From Diphasiastrum complanatum (taxonomy: Eukaryota > Streptophyta > Lycopodiopsida > Lycopodiales > Lycopodiaceae), in assembly GCA_029204225.1 (NCBI GenBank), contig CM055111.1:14403011-14467010 (forward strand): 64,000 bases of DNA, written 5' to 3'. Of this stretch, positions 34,460 to 47,474 are shown in pieces. The notes under the pieces were generated by a model, which searched no databases, was not told the DNA's origin, and saw nothing but the letters and a program-made list of their open reading frames with translations. A program made the position numbers and the translations under genes. How positions within the stretch are numbered: the stretch's first letter is position 1; every line of letters starts with the position of its first letter.

Positions 34460-37400
34460 CTAACCACAGCTTGTATTCTCCGAAAAATCTCCCATATCAT
34501 TCAAAGCTTTACGAATGGCCTCTTCACGCTCCTAGTAAGAGAGCCCACTGAAGGTTATTAAAAACATTTGAACTGAAAGGGTTAAAAAGATGGCAAAATG
34601 GAGATGTCTACCTCCCTCGTGTCAGATTTGGAGAAGCAATCTATTCTTTGAAGTAAAACACTTGCAAAATCGAACTCATGTAAAAAGCTCAAGATTGGTT
34701 AGCCAGATGTTTACCTTTGCAGCCCTCTTCAGATTTTCAATTTTGTTGAGGTCAAGCTGATCCAGGAGATCGATCTACATATAGAAGAGCTTTCTGAGGA
34801 ATCAGTGTGCACCCAAAACTTTTGACAGAGATCCCAAAGAAAACTTGGGAAGGGAAACCATTTTGTCATTTTATACTACAAAAGAAAAAAGAGACAAAAT
34901 TTCGTGTCTACTTATAGATCAATAAAGGCAGATCATAACCACACAGAATTTTACAAAATATCTAATATCAACGATGCAGTTCTCAAGTAATTCCTCATGT
35001 ATTTGAAACAAGCAAGAAGAAAACACTTACTAATGCTTCTTATCAACATCTCGGCATTCCACAGTACACACACAGTACACACGAAAAGATGTAAAATATA
35101 GCACGAAGCTTGTATATCACAAAAAATTTGAAAATCCAAACGCTTGCCATTGATGCTCAGAATTGTCCCAAATACTTACAAGTAAGTTAATGAGGATCGT
35201 GTTGTAACAACTTGCAGTAAAAAATTCAAATCCACAGGTATCCACAGCATTTGTGAAGTATGAAATTAAGGACGAGACTTGACAGCAAGCACTGATTAAA
35301 AGTTCCAAACATTTGCCAGACATGTTTGAAGCCATAGTAAGGAAACTCACACGGGTGTTACACTAAGCAGGGAAGGGATGGGATGCATATATACACAATT
35401 ATTTCTTGCAAGTTCAATCCAACACTGGGCTCCTACAAGAAAAATCTGACACGTCGGGGTTTAAAAGGAGTTTGAACAAAAATATGCTTGAAAACTAGAT
35501 ACTTAAACTTTGGCATACACTTATTAGTGACAATCAACAGCTAGGAAATCTTTTGCAAGGTAAACTTCACTGTAGATGTAGCACAACCTGTTACAAATGA
35601 CGTTTACAAAATTGTAAATGCCAATGTGATTCACGTAGAAGCATTAGTGAGCGTGATGATGACCTGTGATCTATATACAGGTAATTCCTCCAAAAATACT
35701 TACAAAATGAATCGTTGCACTCACCTCTTTTATAAATTCTTCTAAAATTGATTGCTCAGAATGTACTAAATCTTCCCTATGCAAAATGGTTGTGCAAACT
35801 GCAGTCACGTTTTCATCGCCTGTTGCTGTGACAGGTAGAGAAATTGTTTCAGGAAGTTTATTGTAACCACCACCTGATGTGTGTCGCACTTGATGGCAAC
35901 CTCGACTTAACTTACTAATGCCTCGCCCCCGCCCCCTATTATTTCTACTTATGGGCCCTCTTCCATGTCTCAGTTCTGATTTTCCACCTTGGATCCAAGT
36001 GTCTGCTTTAATTTGTGATTCCCATGGCAAGATCTGTACATATATATTTAGCCAGTCTTGTCAAAATGTCATTTGATGTCTTTTCCACAAAACTAAAGAG
36101 TAACAATACTACTAACAAACAATGTGTGCAGTCTTTTATTCCATCAAAAGACATTTCAGAAAACAAAATTCTGGAAATGGGCAGAAATCCCAAGCAGATT
36201 CTAACATAGAAAAAAAGTTCAAAATAAAACTATACAAGGGCAAGACATCTACACAGTTGTCTTGTTAGCAAACATTGTGAAATATCTCTTCAAAGTATGG
36301 AGTACAAATAACTTTGAGAAGGGAAATCTGAAATTATGTCCCAAAGGCTTGCAACAGAAACAAAGCTAACATTCCAATGTCACTCAAGAACAGCTGTGAC
36401 AAAGAAAGGGTAGAACACAGATTGACTGATCAACCATTTAACAACAAAGATTAAAAATCTGAAGTATATAGAAGTTAGATCCAACCTAAGCTATTCAATC
36501 TCCAAAGAACCAGGATCCATCATTCCTTTGTCTAACAACCATAGAAACCCATTCCAAAACCATAGAAAACAGTGCTAATCGCATTTGGTTTCAGAACATG
36601 AGATTAGTCAAGGATATTTCAAACATTTGCGAAGGAAAAGATGATGATAGAGTGGGATCTGGCCTATAATGTTAAGTTGAAAGTTGACTTTATTCCACAG
36701 ATACAGGTTTCAAATCTTTTGGTCCAAAATGTACCGTTCCATATGTACAGAACAACCAAGATTGAGTTGCAAAGAAACAACCTTCAGGACCATAATCTAT
36801 GCCATAGTTGCAGCTCACGATCCAGATAATTGTGGACTGCGTTCTAGTAACTCCCGTTAGGGTTTTCTAGGACATGGCCCAGTTTTACTTTTTGGGTTTT
36901 ATGAAGAGTTTAGGGTTTGATGTGTCAGTGTTTAATTTTAGTTTTTAAAACAATTCATTTCCAATGCCTAAAATGCATTTTTAGTGGGTTTTTATTTTCT
37001 TCTCTAGTTTTAAAAAAAATCCGTTCCAGACAGCAATCTGCTGTCTGGAATGTTCATTCTATCACGATCTTCTGCAATGAGGATCTATGCAATTGGTTTT
37101 GGCCTCTTAAATCACTGTTCCTCGTTTTAGAAAAACTGTGAGTCAAAGACTTTGAAACCAGGTTTCAGCCTGATCTTTTCAAAAAAGAAAAGAATCTTTA
37201 AGATTCAGGAATTTCAGAACACTGGAGCGCTGTTTCTGTGAGACCTAGTTTTTAATGGCTAAACCTTTTCTTGAAGGGTGCCCCATTCACACCCATATTT
37301 ATCAATATTTTAGAATCTTTTTACAAAGACTAGCCATGTTTATTAGTATTTGAGATCTTTTTACAAAGAGGGTGCAAAAGAGTTGGCCCACTTTCATTGT

Positions 37401-40400
37401 CCTTGGAACATTTAAGAGGATAGTCATATGTGCAAGAACGTTGGTACAAGAGATCATTGAACATCAAGAGAAAATGCTTTTACACCTTTGAAGACCTTTG
37501 AGACACAACAAGGGAGTAGTCGCTGGCCTTGGAGTGGAATGTTGATTGTTAAAATATGTACTGAGTCTTGGTGAATGTATGGTATGTTGTAACTAGATGA
37601 AGATTCCAACTTTACTTTGAGGTGAACCCTAAAGTCTACATCATGTATTGTGCAAGGATTGTCCTCCCTTTTTCCTTGTCATTTGAACAAATTGAAACAC
37701 CCCAATGTGAGACATTTGAACCGTTTTTTTATGTGGCTCAAATCAACTTCATTCTTCATTTTTTTGTCCAAAAAAATGACCATTTGCAACTTATATACAA
37801 GTAGGATTGGTTACAATGTCATCCAAAGCTCAAAGTAACACTATGAATACGAGAAACATCTCCAATGGAGATCTTGCTTCAAATGAGTTGTAGTAAATTC
37901 TTTTGCCACTTGAGAACTCTAAACCAACCCAATGATGAAATGGTAGACAAGTGAATTAGCTTAGATTCCCTTTGGCCCTTTGGGGACCACAAAACATCAA
38001 GGACCCTCTTTTCTTGGGGTCTCGAAACAAGAAAAAAAAATGCAACATAAAGCTGACATTTGAAACCAATTTCAAACATTGGAGTTTCCAAACATGCAAG
38101 GTTGCAATTATTGTTGCATCTTACACATCTAATCCCTAAATCATCACACAATACACTCATGATTCAATAAGTTTGATTTCCAAAACTTTGGTCACTTACT
38201 AAATATATAAAACTTGCATTCTAGAGTCTACGAGTTCTTAACTCGCAAAAATAAATGGACTTGAATCTGTCCATGTGTTATGGACACATATGACATAGTC
38301 CGACCTTCTTTATTTTTGGCCACAGAAGTAGCCACATTCTTTTGGGGCCCATTGGTAAAATTTGCAAGCCTATTTTATTATTTTAAAACCCCTTTAATTG
38401 AATAAGACTATTTTATTGGATAAGATTAGAACATTCTAGACTTATCCCACATTAGTATAAATAGAGGCATGTAGATCATCGCTTATACCATGAGGGGCTC
38501 TTTGTGTTCCTCATCATTTAGACATTTGCCCTAAGCTATTATTTGAAGCTTATTATTCTAGGTTTCTGTTACAACTCCCTCCATCTTCCGATAACTACAT
38601 GATCATTCCACACCCAACATGCATGACGAACGCACTATTACCACCCATCCATAATCACAACCCCATGCACTGGAGTAAACGACACCTTCATGCCTGGATG
38701 AACCTCCAACAACAACCAATGTCCCATACCACTGGTAATCAATCTCACCCCTCTCTAGACACATCTCCTGGCCTGGACATATATTTTAACTCTCACATGC
38801 TCTCCATCTACCTCCTCCTAGGCAAAGTAAATGAATTGCAAAAGGGCTCCCTCATCTCTATATATTCATAGAGCAAGTAGTCCCCTCATCAAGCACGGTC
38901 CAATTAGTGACATGTGCCATCCTAGGATGCTGACAAGTGGCACCCAAACATGTTTGTAACCCTAGACCTGCATGCCACCCCCTGCGAGGCTATCAAAATT
39001 GGGTGTCGTACCATTATGGTACATAATGTTCCCTCCCCCATAGAAGCTTCCTTCTATGGGAGAGAAATGTCACATGTACTTTGAATCCCTTGCCCAATGT
39101 AAATTGTAAATTGTAATTATTAAATTGTAAATGGCTAAGTCACTGGCCTGTGGAGACAATTGTAAATTGAAATGTAAATATCTGTTATACTGACTAATTC
39201 TAAGATAGCCAAGGGGTTGCTGGTCTCACAAGACTCTGTTGGACTAAGTCATTGACCTTCTAAAAGTAGGAAAGGTTGACCGGTCAACGTGGCACGTGTC
39301 ATATGCTCACTAGGACACTTGGTCAAGTGTATGAGTGACACTTGTGACGGTCAATGGACGGGTCAACAGGACGTGTCATGCTGACACATGTCAGATTGTC
39401 CAGCTACTAGCTTGCCTATGTGTCAGGATACTGCCAAGTGGCAAGTGTCGATTGTGCATGGAGTTTACCATGTGTCGACTGTTAGAAGATTCTGGTGAAG
39501 ATTCATCTAACGGATTCTAGATGCCGAACATGCGTAATGATATCTAGTTCAGAAATCGAGCCGCCAGACTACACTATGGAGCGTCGACAATTAACCAGGA
39601 GTTCCAGAATCAAGATTTACCGAGAATGCCAATATCAGAAGGTCGACGAGTCGCGGACCGGCCAATGAGCAAAACCAAAGCCCAGTGCCTCCCCAACATA
39701 TCTTACGACGACAGGAATGAAAGCATGGCCGAGTCGGCAAAGAAACTCAGATCTAATTGTAAATATAATGTCAGACACCCTTAGAAGGTGCATTGTACTT
39801 GTAAGTCGATGGCATGAGAAATAGAAATAGATCTATGCTTCAATGGGCCAATAATAAGAAAGGACCCAAGTAGTTTAAAATGCATTTTGGCTTTTAACTT
39901 TTTAAGATAATCAAGTTGTTATGGCACATGGTTTTTGGGTGAACCAAAAACCCTAACCCTAGCTTTGTCTATAAGTAGGGATGTGACACCATGAAAATGG
40001 ATAGAAGGATCCCAATAATCTCCTCGAGAACTCTCCAGAACTCATCACCGAACACAGTGGACTGGAAAAATGCCGCATGTGGGAGGTCTGGAAAGTCCCT
40101 GAAGGCCTCGCTGGAAACCATCCGCCGCAATGCGTCCTTCACCACCACCAATCGCTCTAGCACCAAGAAAAGTAAAACGCAAAGCGTGTGGGTGCTGGCT
40201 TCTTCAGGTTTAGGGTCGAGAAGGTTCGGAATAGGGCCAACACACGCCTCTTCTTGGTGACAAAAGTGACCAGGCGCATGGCCGTAGAAGTGATCTGCAA
40301 TACAGACATCCAGTAAAAAGTTTAGACAGTAGTTGAGATGTGGTCAGCAGCATCGAAAGAAGAAAGCATAGCAAATAGAAAAAAACTATACCTCTCTGAT

Positions 40401-43400
40401 CCATGGAAGCGCACACAGGTCATGGATGAGCAAGTCTATGCAATGTGACAGGGTGTCCACACAATGTTGGGGTGCTCTCTCATCATAATCTTGCCCATAT
40501 GCTTGCAGTTCGAGGCGTTGTCGGTGACAACCTGAACCAGATGCTCCACCCCGATGTCAGCAATAACATCTCTAACATGCTCCCATGTAAAGTCTGCCGT
40601 GATGGCTCCACCACCTCGAGTGGCATCCACGCCACGCAGGAATACTGTGCCAAGCGGGCAAGAAACCAAGATATTGATGACGGATCATCGGCGAACGTTG
40701 GTCCATCCATCACTCAATATCGTGCATCCATACCTCCCACAAAACACCCATTAGCCACATGCAAAAATTGCGCCACCAGTAAACCCTAAACACATGCAAA
40801 GAGATAATAAAGACTAGGTACTTACTCCTGTCAAGCTAAATGAATGGAACTCAGCTCCCGCGTGATGGTCTCCTCCTCCTGACGAAGCAACCTGCCTCGT
40901 AGTGCCTTTCACCTAGGAGGTGTCCATGTAGCATCCACGGCCGCCATCTCCCTGAACACCCAAGTGTCAACAACAGCAAAAGGAATGCCGCACTCGTAAA
41001 AGAACTGGCCACACAGTCGAGTGCACCGGGCTTGCTGCTCTTTCCGCCACCCGCATCGATCAAGGGTCTATTGCCTGGGCCTAACCCCTCTCTGCTGTAT
41101 ATATGGCGCTCATGGTCTAGCATGCCCAACGGATGCCTGATCTGTGGGTGTGTCACTCTCTCTGGCAGCAGATGCCGAAGCATGTGGTGCATCTGTTGCT
41201 GAGGAGGAGGGACGAGAAGGACCTGCTGCCGCTAAACCAACATGCTCATCTGATGGTTGTGTTGTTGCTGCGGATGGAACTGAAGGTGCTATACTAGGCC
41301 CTGCACCTATACCATGCTCTGCCCGTGATGTACTGGGCCCTACACCTGTACCATGCTCTCCCGTGATGTACTGGGCCCTGAACCTGTACCATGCCCAGCC
41401 CGTGATGTACTATGCCCTGCAGCTATACCATGCCCTTCCCGTGATGTACCAATACCCGTGGTAGGCCCTGCCTGCCGGCCTGTGAGCCCTACTGCCTACC
41501 TGTAGCTGCTCCTGCTACCTGTCCCTGTCTAGAATCCTGTGATGTAGTGCCGGGCCCGTACATGGTAGACAACCTCTGTAGATCCTCATCAGAAATCCTG
41601 GGGCAATCAGATATGCCCAATGTCCTCCCATCTGGCCCTCTGGCCCGCAACAAGTGAGCCCTAACCCTGGTGAGTGATCCCGTGAAGTGAAACATCACCT
41701 GAATCGGTTTCCAACAAGTCATTTTGTGAAAATGGCAAAAATACACAAGCATTTGGAATGTGGTGTTCAAATCTCGCCAGGCATGCCGTAACGACTGAAA
41801 CTGACATCTTAGGAATCACCTGGGCATGAAGAAAGGTGGTCTAGAGCCAAACTACGCTCGATTTGGTTGCCTACAGCTCAATGTCAACACTTGCAAAAAA
41901 ACTAACCTACACTTACCAAATATCGGAAACTGGTCGTTTTGCTTTCCACGAAGCTTAGATCCCCCCGGCACGGTGCACACCACCTCCATATCACCGAGTA
42001 GATGCCTGCCGACTATTCACTTGCGAAGATCCGACGCCCATAGCTCACAGAAAAAAAATTTTGCCTCCTCCACGGCTGGTGCGGTTCTGTCCGCGAGGCC
42101 ACCCGAAATGCATAAACATGATTTTTTTTTTTCAACGATTCTTTGCAGCAAATCGCAAGATTCGCGAATCGCAAAACCAGCGAATCACGATTCGCTGCAT
42201 CTGAACTTTAAAGCACCGACCATATAAATGATAAATGTAACAAACATATGGTAATCCATTTGTTGAAAGAGAAAAAGAACCATAATATTATTTGATGGCC
42301 ATGACACATTTTGAATAAAATTCTCACAAGATATTGCATAACCTTCATGGTAATAAAACTTAAAAGCAAGTTTCCACGGCTGCAAGGGGTGACACCAATA
42401 GCACGAAGTTCAAATCAATGTTTCAAGGACTAATTGGAATCAGCTGATTCGTCCGAATCTACATACTTGAATTTACTTGTTTCCTAGGATGTACCAGTTT
42501 GTATATGAAAAAATAGCAATAATGTTTTTCCTTTTGCTTCTTCACACATATAAAAAGCTGAAAATTCTAACATAACTATGATCAAACTAAATACTCCAGA
42601 ATAAACTTTTTGAAACCTAAGGCACAATGTATTTGAGCATACAAGTAGAGCTAAGTAATGTTCATTTCAAAAACAAAACATAAGGGGGAAAAGGCCTAGG
42701 AAAAATAAGAGAGCAACTAACTTCCTTAGGCTGCTTTCTCTTAGGCCAACTTGCTTTTCCACCGTTTGGATTTGCAGCTCGTTCAATTGCAGGAGTGTGT
42801 GCCGACTTTGCAAGAGGCACTGACATACTTAAAAGGCCTTGAGAAGCATCCAACTTTTTGTGCTTTTTAAGTGATTTTGTATTCTCTCTTTTGGGATTTG
42901 CATGAGATTGTGCTGAAAGTTTCCTTAGACATGCGAGATATTTTTTCACACCAACTCCACCTTCCCTGTGTATATCCATCCAAAATCACCGAGAGCTTAG
43001 ACAGGATTCGATTTGAAGTTCCCTGCTGCTGATTGCAAAAATCTTTTCATATTCATAGATGTAGCCCTTTTCTATTTTTAAGACCAATATGGCTACACAA
43101 AAAATTCAATGCAGAAGAACAAGCAGCAGATTAAAGCAAAAATCTGCAGCTCAAAAGGAAAGTTCATCAATAAGATCAAGAACAGTCCTGAAATTTTGCT
43201 TTCATCATCGGAGCAAGTAATTGGCTACAAAACTGTCATGTTGCTTTACCGTGTCCTACACATAGTGTGTGCAGTTTCAATAATCCCCAAAAAAGAACGA
43301 TGCTCTTCATCAGAGATTCTCAGCTCTTTACGCAAATCTGTCATCAGTCTCTCCTTGGCCTGTAAAGATGAAAACTATGAAAATAATGTTCTACGCATTT

Positions 43401-43654
43401 GCTATGTCATCAGATGGTATATTCAACACAAACACAAAAAAGGATTTCAAATTGTAGGGCTAATCAACCAAACAACATACCCAAGTGATGGCCTCTGATT
43501 GAGCTCCAAACGCTCGAAGAACACCTATATAAGCATCCAGCTCAAGTTTTCTCATGTGTTGATCAAAAACAGTGAACTCGAAGGGAACATCTGCTACATT
43601 GCTAACAGGCATAACTTCAGCTACTATGTGAGAGCGAAAGTGATGCTGTTGCAT
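34460..43654 (-). CDS. EMSY-like (EML) ENT-domain protein; Agenet exon not found
   Basis: This is a chromatin-associated protein of the plant EMSY-LIKE family. Minus-strand exons are 43654-43481, 43359-43250, 42965-42722, 36033-35725, 34774-34715 and 34531-34460. Phases 0, 2, 0, 0 and 0 join cleanly. The ENT domain spans exons 1-2 (KLELDAYIGVLRAFGAQSE, ITW, then MTDLRKELRISDEEHRSFL). Exon 3 is a Lys/Ser-rich linker with KKHKK. Exon 4 starts ILPWESQI and has a RGRGRG stretch and ILHREDLVHSEQSILEEF, matching the family's post-Agenet region. The last two exons give LDLNKIENLKRAAK and AIRKALNDMGDFSEN, the usual helical C-terminus. These exons code 322 residues, while family members are about 400. 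The shortfall equals one Agenet/Tudor domain (histone-tail reader), which should lie in the 6.7-kb intron 42721-36034 but is not visible. The start ATG at 43654 is preceded in frame by a stop. ENT homology is strong; whether the gene is intact is uncertain. Confidence 0.85.
36034..39968. other. EMSY-like intron, transposon-rich
   Basis: No exon is seen. A 27-nt hairpin sits at 37024-37050. At about 38450-38470 ATTAGTATAAATAGAGG looks like a TATA-box promoter on the plus strand, as in a retrotransposon LTR, but no gag or primer-binding site follows. From 39240 to 39480 CACGTG-type and TGACACATGTCA motifs recur. Telomere-like AACCCTAACCC occurs at about 39949. Confidence 0.4.
37024..37050. repeat. 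Perfect 12-bp hairpin
   Basis: TTCCAGACAGCA is followed after 3 nt (ATC) by its exact reverse complement. It is isolated inside the large EMSY-like intron. Confidence 0.9.
39969..41770 (-). pseudogene. hAT-family transposase (DUF659 type), broken
   Basis: Minus-strand remnants occur in the normal order of plant hAT transposases. A BED-finger-like start has FTGSLTRVRAHLLRARG (about 41690-41600). Next come a Ser/Ala-rich linker, then the LCGQFFYECGIPFAVVD block (about 41020-40970). Then the DUF659 core has ILSDGWTNVRR (about 40710) and HLVQVVTDNASNCKHMGK (about 40550-40500), which carry two catalytic Asp residues, followed by TPCHIA. Later, LVVVKDALRRMVSSEAFRDF lies at about 40155-40095. The gene is disrupted by stops (one in SDGWTNVRR*), a 1-bp shift after TPCHIA at about 40436, another near 40170, and an apparent intron at about 40386-40297. 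The C-terminal hATC dimerisation region with the third catalytic acid is missing. It sits in the same orientation as the host EMSY-like gene, inside its intron. Confidence 0.85.
41286..41455. repeat. 39-bp minisatellite in the hAT linker
   Basis: Four imperfect units of 38-41 bp start at about 41286, 41327, 41365 and 41404, each containing GGCCCT, CTATACCATG-like and CCCGT blocks. On the transposase strand a 39-bp unit encodes 13 residues (EHGTGVGPSTSRA-type). The 38-bp unit shifts the frame. Confidence 0.9.
42124..42206. repeat. CG-rich palindromic patch near the hAT pseudogene
   Basis: GATTCGCGAATC (42159-42170) is a perfect palindrome. CAGCGAATC-AC-GATTCGCTG (42178-42197) is a 9-bp-arm hairpin with a 2-nt centre. 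The order TTTGCA...CGCGAATCGC...GCTGCA resembles the right half of the palindromic elements near 49880-49962. It may be the subterminal region of the adjacent hAT element. Confidence 0.6.
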
Positions 43655-46600
43655 GATTCACAGTTCTGCTCGAGATCCAATTGCAATCCCGAGGAAAGAA
43701 TGGCTTTGGCACAGAAATACATATGCAAAGTTAGTTGTTGAGAAAAAACATTAAGTATCACTAATTCAAGAAAACTTTTTTGATTTCCAGAACAGGTTGA
43801 GAGAAATTGAGCATCTCATTCCAGAAAAATTTATTGATTCTCACAACACAGGCACTATCATAACAACAATATAGTTCCATGTTGTAAGGAAAAACAACAC
43901 TGGTGGCATTTTCAAACTGCTAGGACCTTATTTGATACCATCTTGTGACAGTCAGAGGGAGATTGAGAAAATAGCTTTACATGAAGAACAACCTAAAGCA
44001 TAGAGGCGTAATGGGAAAGATTATTCTGAAATAGTTTTAGGCTCTATATTGACACTTTCTCAGAACTTAATCTGACCATAGGAATATAGCACCAGGCTAA
44101 TAAGATAAACTTCCATCGTCTTCTAGTTAGTTAAGCACAAGCTGCACACATGAAGTCAGAATGCAAGGATCGTATCACAGCCGCTGCACCACTAACATTC
44201 AGAACCTTGTGCTCCTTGGCATCGCCTACTTGGGATGCACGATGTACACATGGTGCATAATGATGCTAGCGCACATTAGCTACAATTACAAGAGAAAAAA
44301 AGAACTCAATTACATGCAGTCTAGAAGACTGCTCTACTGAAAAAATGAAATGGAAATGACTATTTGGAGTTATTTGAGATTGTTGTGCTCTGTTTCCTCA
44401 ATGGAAACTACAATTTTGCTAGTTTTGAAAATCGTCAATCATGTTTCTGCTCTCATAACTTCAAATCAAGCCAGCAAACAAAAACTTTGCACCACATACC
44501 TTCATATCACATCACATATGCTCAAAGATTATAACACCTCTAATATCTCGTAATCATGAAGTTTGGATAACCAATTCCCATATGTTACGTGCAAGAAAAA
44601 CAATAAGTTTTCATTAAAAAACCAAATATATTCGTTCTCACACGTATTATCTTCATGAATAATTGAGGTTAATATATAATATCTTTCAAAAAAAGAAAAG
44701 TCACAACATCGATACTACAAGATTATGACAAAATTAACATGGCAAACTTGATATTGTGAGACCACCTTACGCCATTTTTAAAGAAATTGACATAAATTTA
44801 CTAATCATATCAAATATTTATGCTCATAACAAAGTGTAGAATGTGGCATTGAAACAAAATAAAAAATCAAACATGTAAACTTTTAGACATGCACCAATAA
44901 TCATGTCGCCGAAGTCTTCAATAATAAACGAATTCAAATGAGGCTGACACACCCTATTTTTAGTATTTGAGAGTTTGGGGACTACAATTTGGAATCGGAG
45001 GCCTAATGATCATGCTAAAAATAATAATGTGTTTCGTTAAGTGTTGGATCCTCGGGGATCTTGGCAACATTGCCAGTACCAAATAGATTAAGTAACAATG
45101 GTTAATATTTTAATATCCATCTAATAAGAAAAAAGGACATTTGTTATTTCTTCCCTTGAGAGATTTTGTTAGTCTAGAACAATTCATGGTTCGTTACAAA
45201 AACTTGGCAAGATTCAATCAACAAAAGAAAGCCCGTAAAATGACAATAACATCATGCCATTGGATGGATTCTAGGACTAAATCATAATTATAGGACCACT
45301 TGAGAGGTCATGCAAGTGGAGTCAATAATTCCATAAGAAACTAGCAAAATATGGCATGGCCTTAGGGAATATAAGAAAGTGTCTAGGCATTCATTGACAC
45401 ATTTGCATCAATATTGGCCTAAGTTTTAGGATGAGCCTAGAGTTCATCGGGTCTAGGCGAAGCACTCATAACTAGTGGGATGGGTTTTGGGGTATGAGAC
45501 ACCAAGTCAACTATGTAGAGTAATCTAGAAGTTGTTATGAGATTGGCTCTCAAGCTCAGGGGTGAGCTTTTATTGAGAATTCTTGAGAAAGACAAGTTAG
45601 ATGTCACTCTTTAACAATAAAGGCCAAACCTACAAAGGCCAGCCAAGTTCTCATAGTTAAAGATGAGATCTGATAAAAAATTTCATAAATTGAGCTAAAA
45701 TTGACAACATCCTTTTGTTGAAGGTCATGTTCTGTGTGTACGTTAAGCAAACATCCCATTACTAGGAAATGAAGAAGTGGTGCACTAGTGGTTCAAGAGG
45801 ATTTGTTGCATCTTGGAAAATAGATGTTTGGAGTTTACAAGATCCGTGTTTGACCTTGCAAAGATTCATCTTTGGGAGATATCTTTGGTTTCAGTGTTCA
45901 CCTCAACAACCAACTAGTTCTCTCAAATCTCATAAGTGAATATTATTATACATATTTTGTTTACATTTCACTTTTCACCTATGACATACGTACCTATAGT
46001 CTTGTAACATAGGCATGAGCTCAAGTTTATGTTCTCTTAATATACATGTTAGATAAGCTATGGTCAAACTGAGATCATTAATGAAAAAGCATAGCTTTCC
46101 ACTATAGAATCCTTGCACGGAAAAGCCTCAAGATTGCCATCCTCACAGTCACGTGACGACGCAGGTTATGAATACAATCATAAACATGACATCAAATGAA
46201 GCACATGACAATACATGATAGTAAATAGCAATTCCCTACAAAGAATTACTGAATGAGCATCATATACCATCAATGGATAAACCCCTACAAGGAATATCAT
46301 GAGTAGTCTCCACAATCAGCAAGCTATCGAGAATCACAATTACCCTATTTATGCTAGCTAGAGGCTACTTGGGAGAACCTTGTAGAAGTCTAACCTTATT
46401 GCGACGAATCTAGGGAGGTACAAATTCAATGACAAAATTGGACGGAAAATGTTGAGCCGTCTTAATAGGGTCCAACCCCCATTTCATAAACATGTACAAG
46501 GGCCCTTGGCTAGAACATGATGTCCCAAAATAACCTGAAAGTAGAGGCAATATGTTATGGACGTGTATGTCCATACCAATGCATAAGTGGGATCAGTAGA

Positions 46601-46784
46601 CCAAGAAATAGCAAGCTTTGTCATGCTTGCTGCAATTTGTTCACTAATTAGAAGAGGCTCTATATTCATGAGCCTTATAGATGCCTTGGGTTGATGCTGC
46701 TTTCCACTCGTGGGCAATATGGATTCCCTTCTATATTCATGGACTTCATGACTGCCTTGCAATGTTGCTACTTTACATTAGGAG
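43655..46784. other. Upstream flank of the EMSY-like gene, no further gene seen
   Basis: No convincing additional exon. This side should hold the EMSY-like promoter. An exon further upstream cannot be excluded, because the ENT domain starts only about 28 residues after the proposed ATG. The rest is AT-rich and unassigned. Confidence 0.4.
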
Positions 46785-46949
46785 CATAGTTGCATCGAAC
46801 CGCGGTTCGAACCTTTTTTCCCAAAGAAACCAAAAGCAAACGGTTTGAGCCGAACCCCGGTTCAAACCCAGCTAGCCAGTTTGAATCAGATCAAATTGGG
46901 AGCAAACCGTCGATTTGAATCGGTCGATTCAAATCGACTTGTAACTATG
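46785..46949. mobile_element. hAT-like MITE with 8-bp target duplication
   Basis: A 165-bp non-coding element begins CATAGTTGCATCGAACCG and ends in TGTAACTATG, giving inverted termini CATAGTTGCA / CATAGTTACA. It is flanked on both sides by ATTAGGAG (46777-46784 and 46950-46957), the 8-bp duplication typical of hAT elements. Inside it carry a 16-nt perfect palindrome (46795-46810) and a hairpin with 12-bp arms and a 2-nt centre (46911-46936). It is CG-rich compared with its surroundings. Confidence 0.9.
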
Positions 46950-46957
46950 ATTAGGAG

Positions 46958-47470
46958 CCTTACTAATACCTTGGACTCTTTCTCTTGTTACTACACATGT
47001 GTCCATTCCGATTGTTGCTTGTGAAGGTTATTTCCTTATGCTTAAAGTTCCTTGGCATTCATGGTTGCTACATATCGCTGGTCCTCCTATGATGTTCTCG
47101 AGCTACTACTATGATGATGCCCATGTTGCCATGTTTTTGTGGTATTCCTATTTCATCTACATGTCTTTCGACATGATAAAATTTTCTTATGGCATTCTTG
47201 GGCCATCAAAGTGCCTTCAAAATACTTTATTATCCCTTGAATTCCTTTATGCATCGACATCAGTTTATAGTAGTTCCTTTTCTTGCTTTTGTAGTATAAT
47301 GATCTCAAATTTTGGGTAGCTACATTTGAGATACATTTTGATACCATGATGTCATTTGAGGCATGTTCCTAACTTTGCCACTTATGTACCATATTTTTTT
47401 GAAGCCCAACATTGAGAGCCATCTTAAGTTGGAGAATTATAGACTATAATTACCAAAGCTATTGTTTGGG
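46958..47470. other. Spacer, no gene seen
   Basis: A short plus-strand frame at 46999-47319 is rich in Tyr/Phe/Ser without recognisable domains. I do not call it a gene. Confidence 0.5.
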
Positions 47471-47474
47471 GTAA

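Noticed and set aside
36034-42721. Agenet/Tudor exon of the EMSY-like gene
   Set aside because: I searched minus-strand translations for the WP(D/E)DN-FYEA and HALVYD motifs and found none. The FFYE near 40993 belongs to the hAT transposase.
46999-47319. 106-codon plus-strand frame as a small membrane protein
   Set aside because: Tyr/Ser/Phe-rich composition with no family resemblance or promoter. Frames of this length are expected by chance here.
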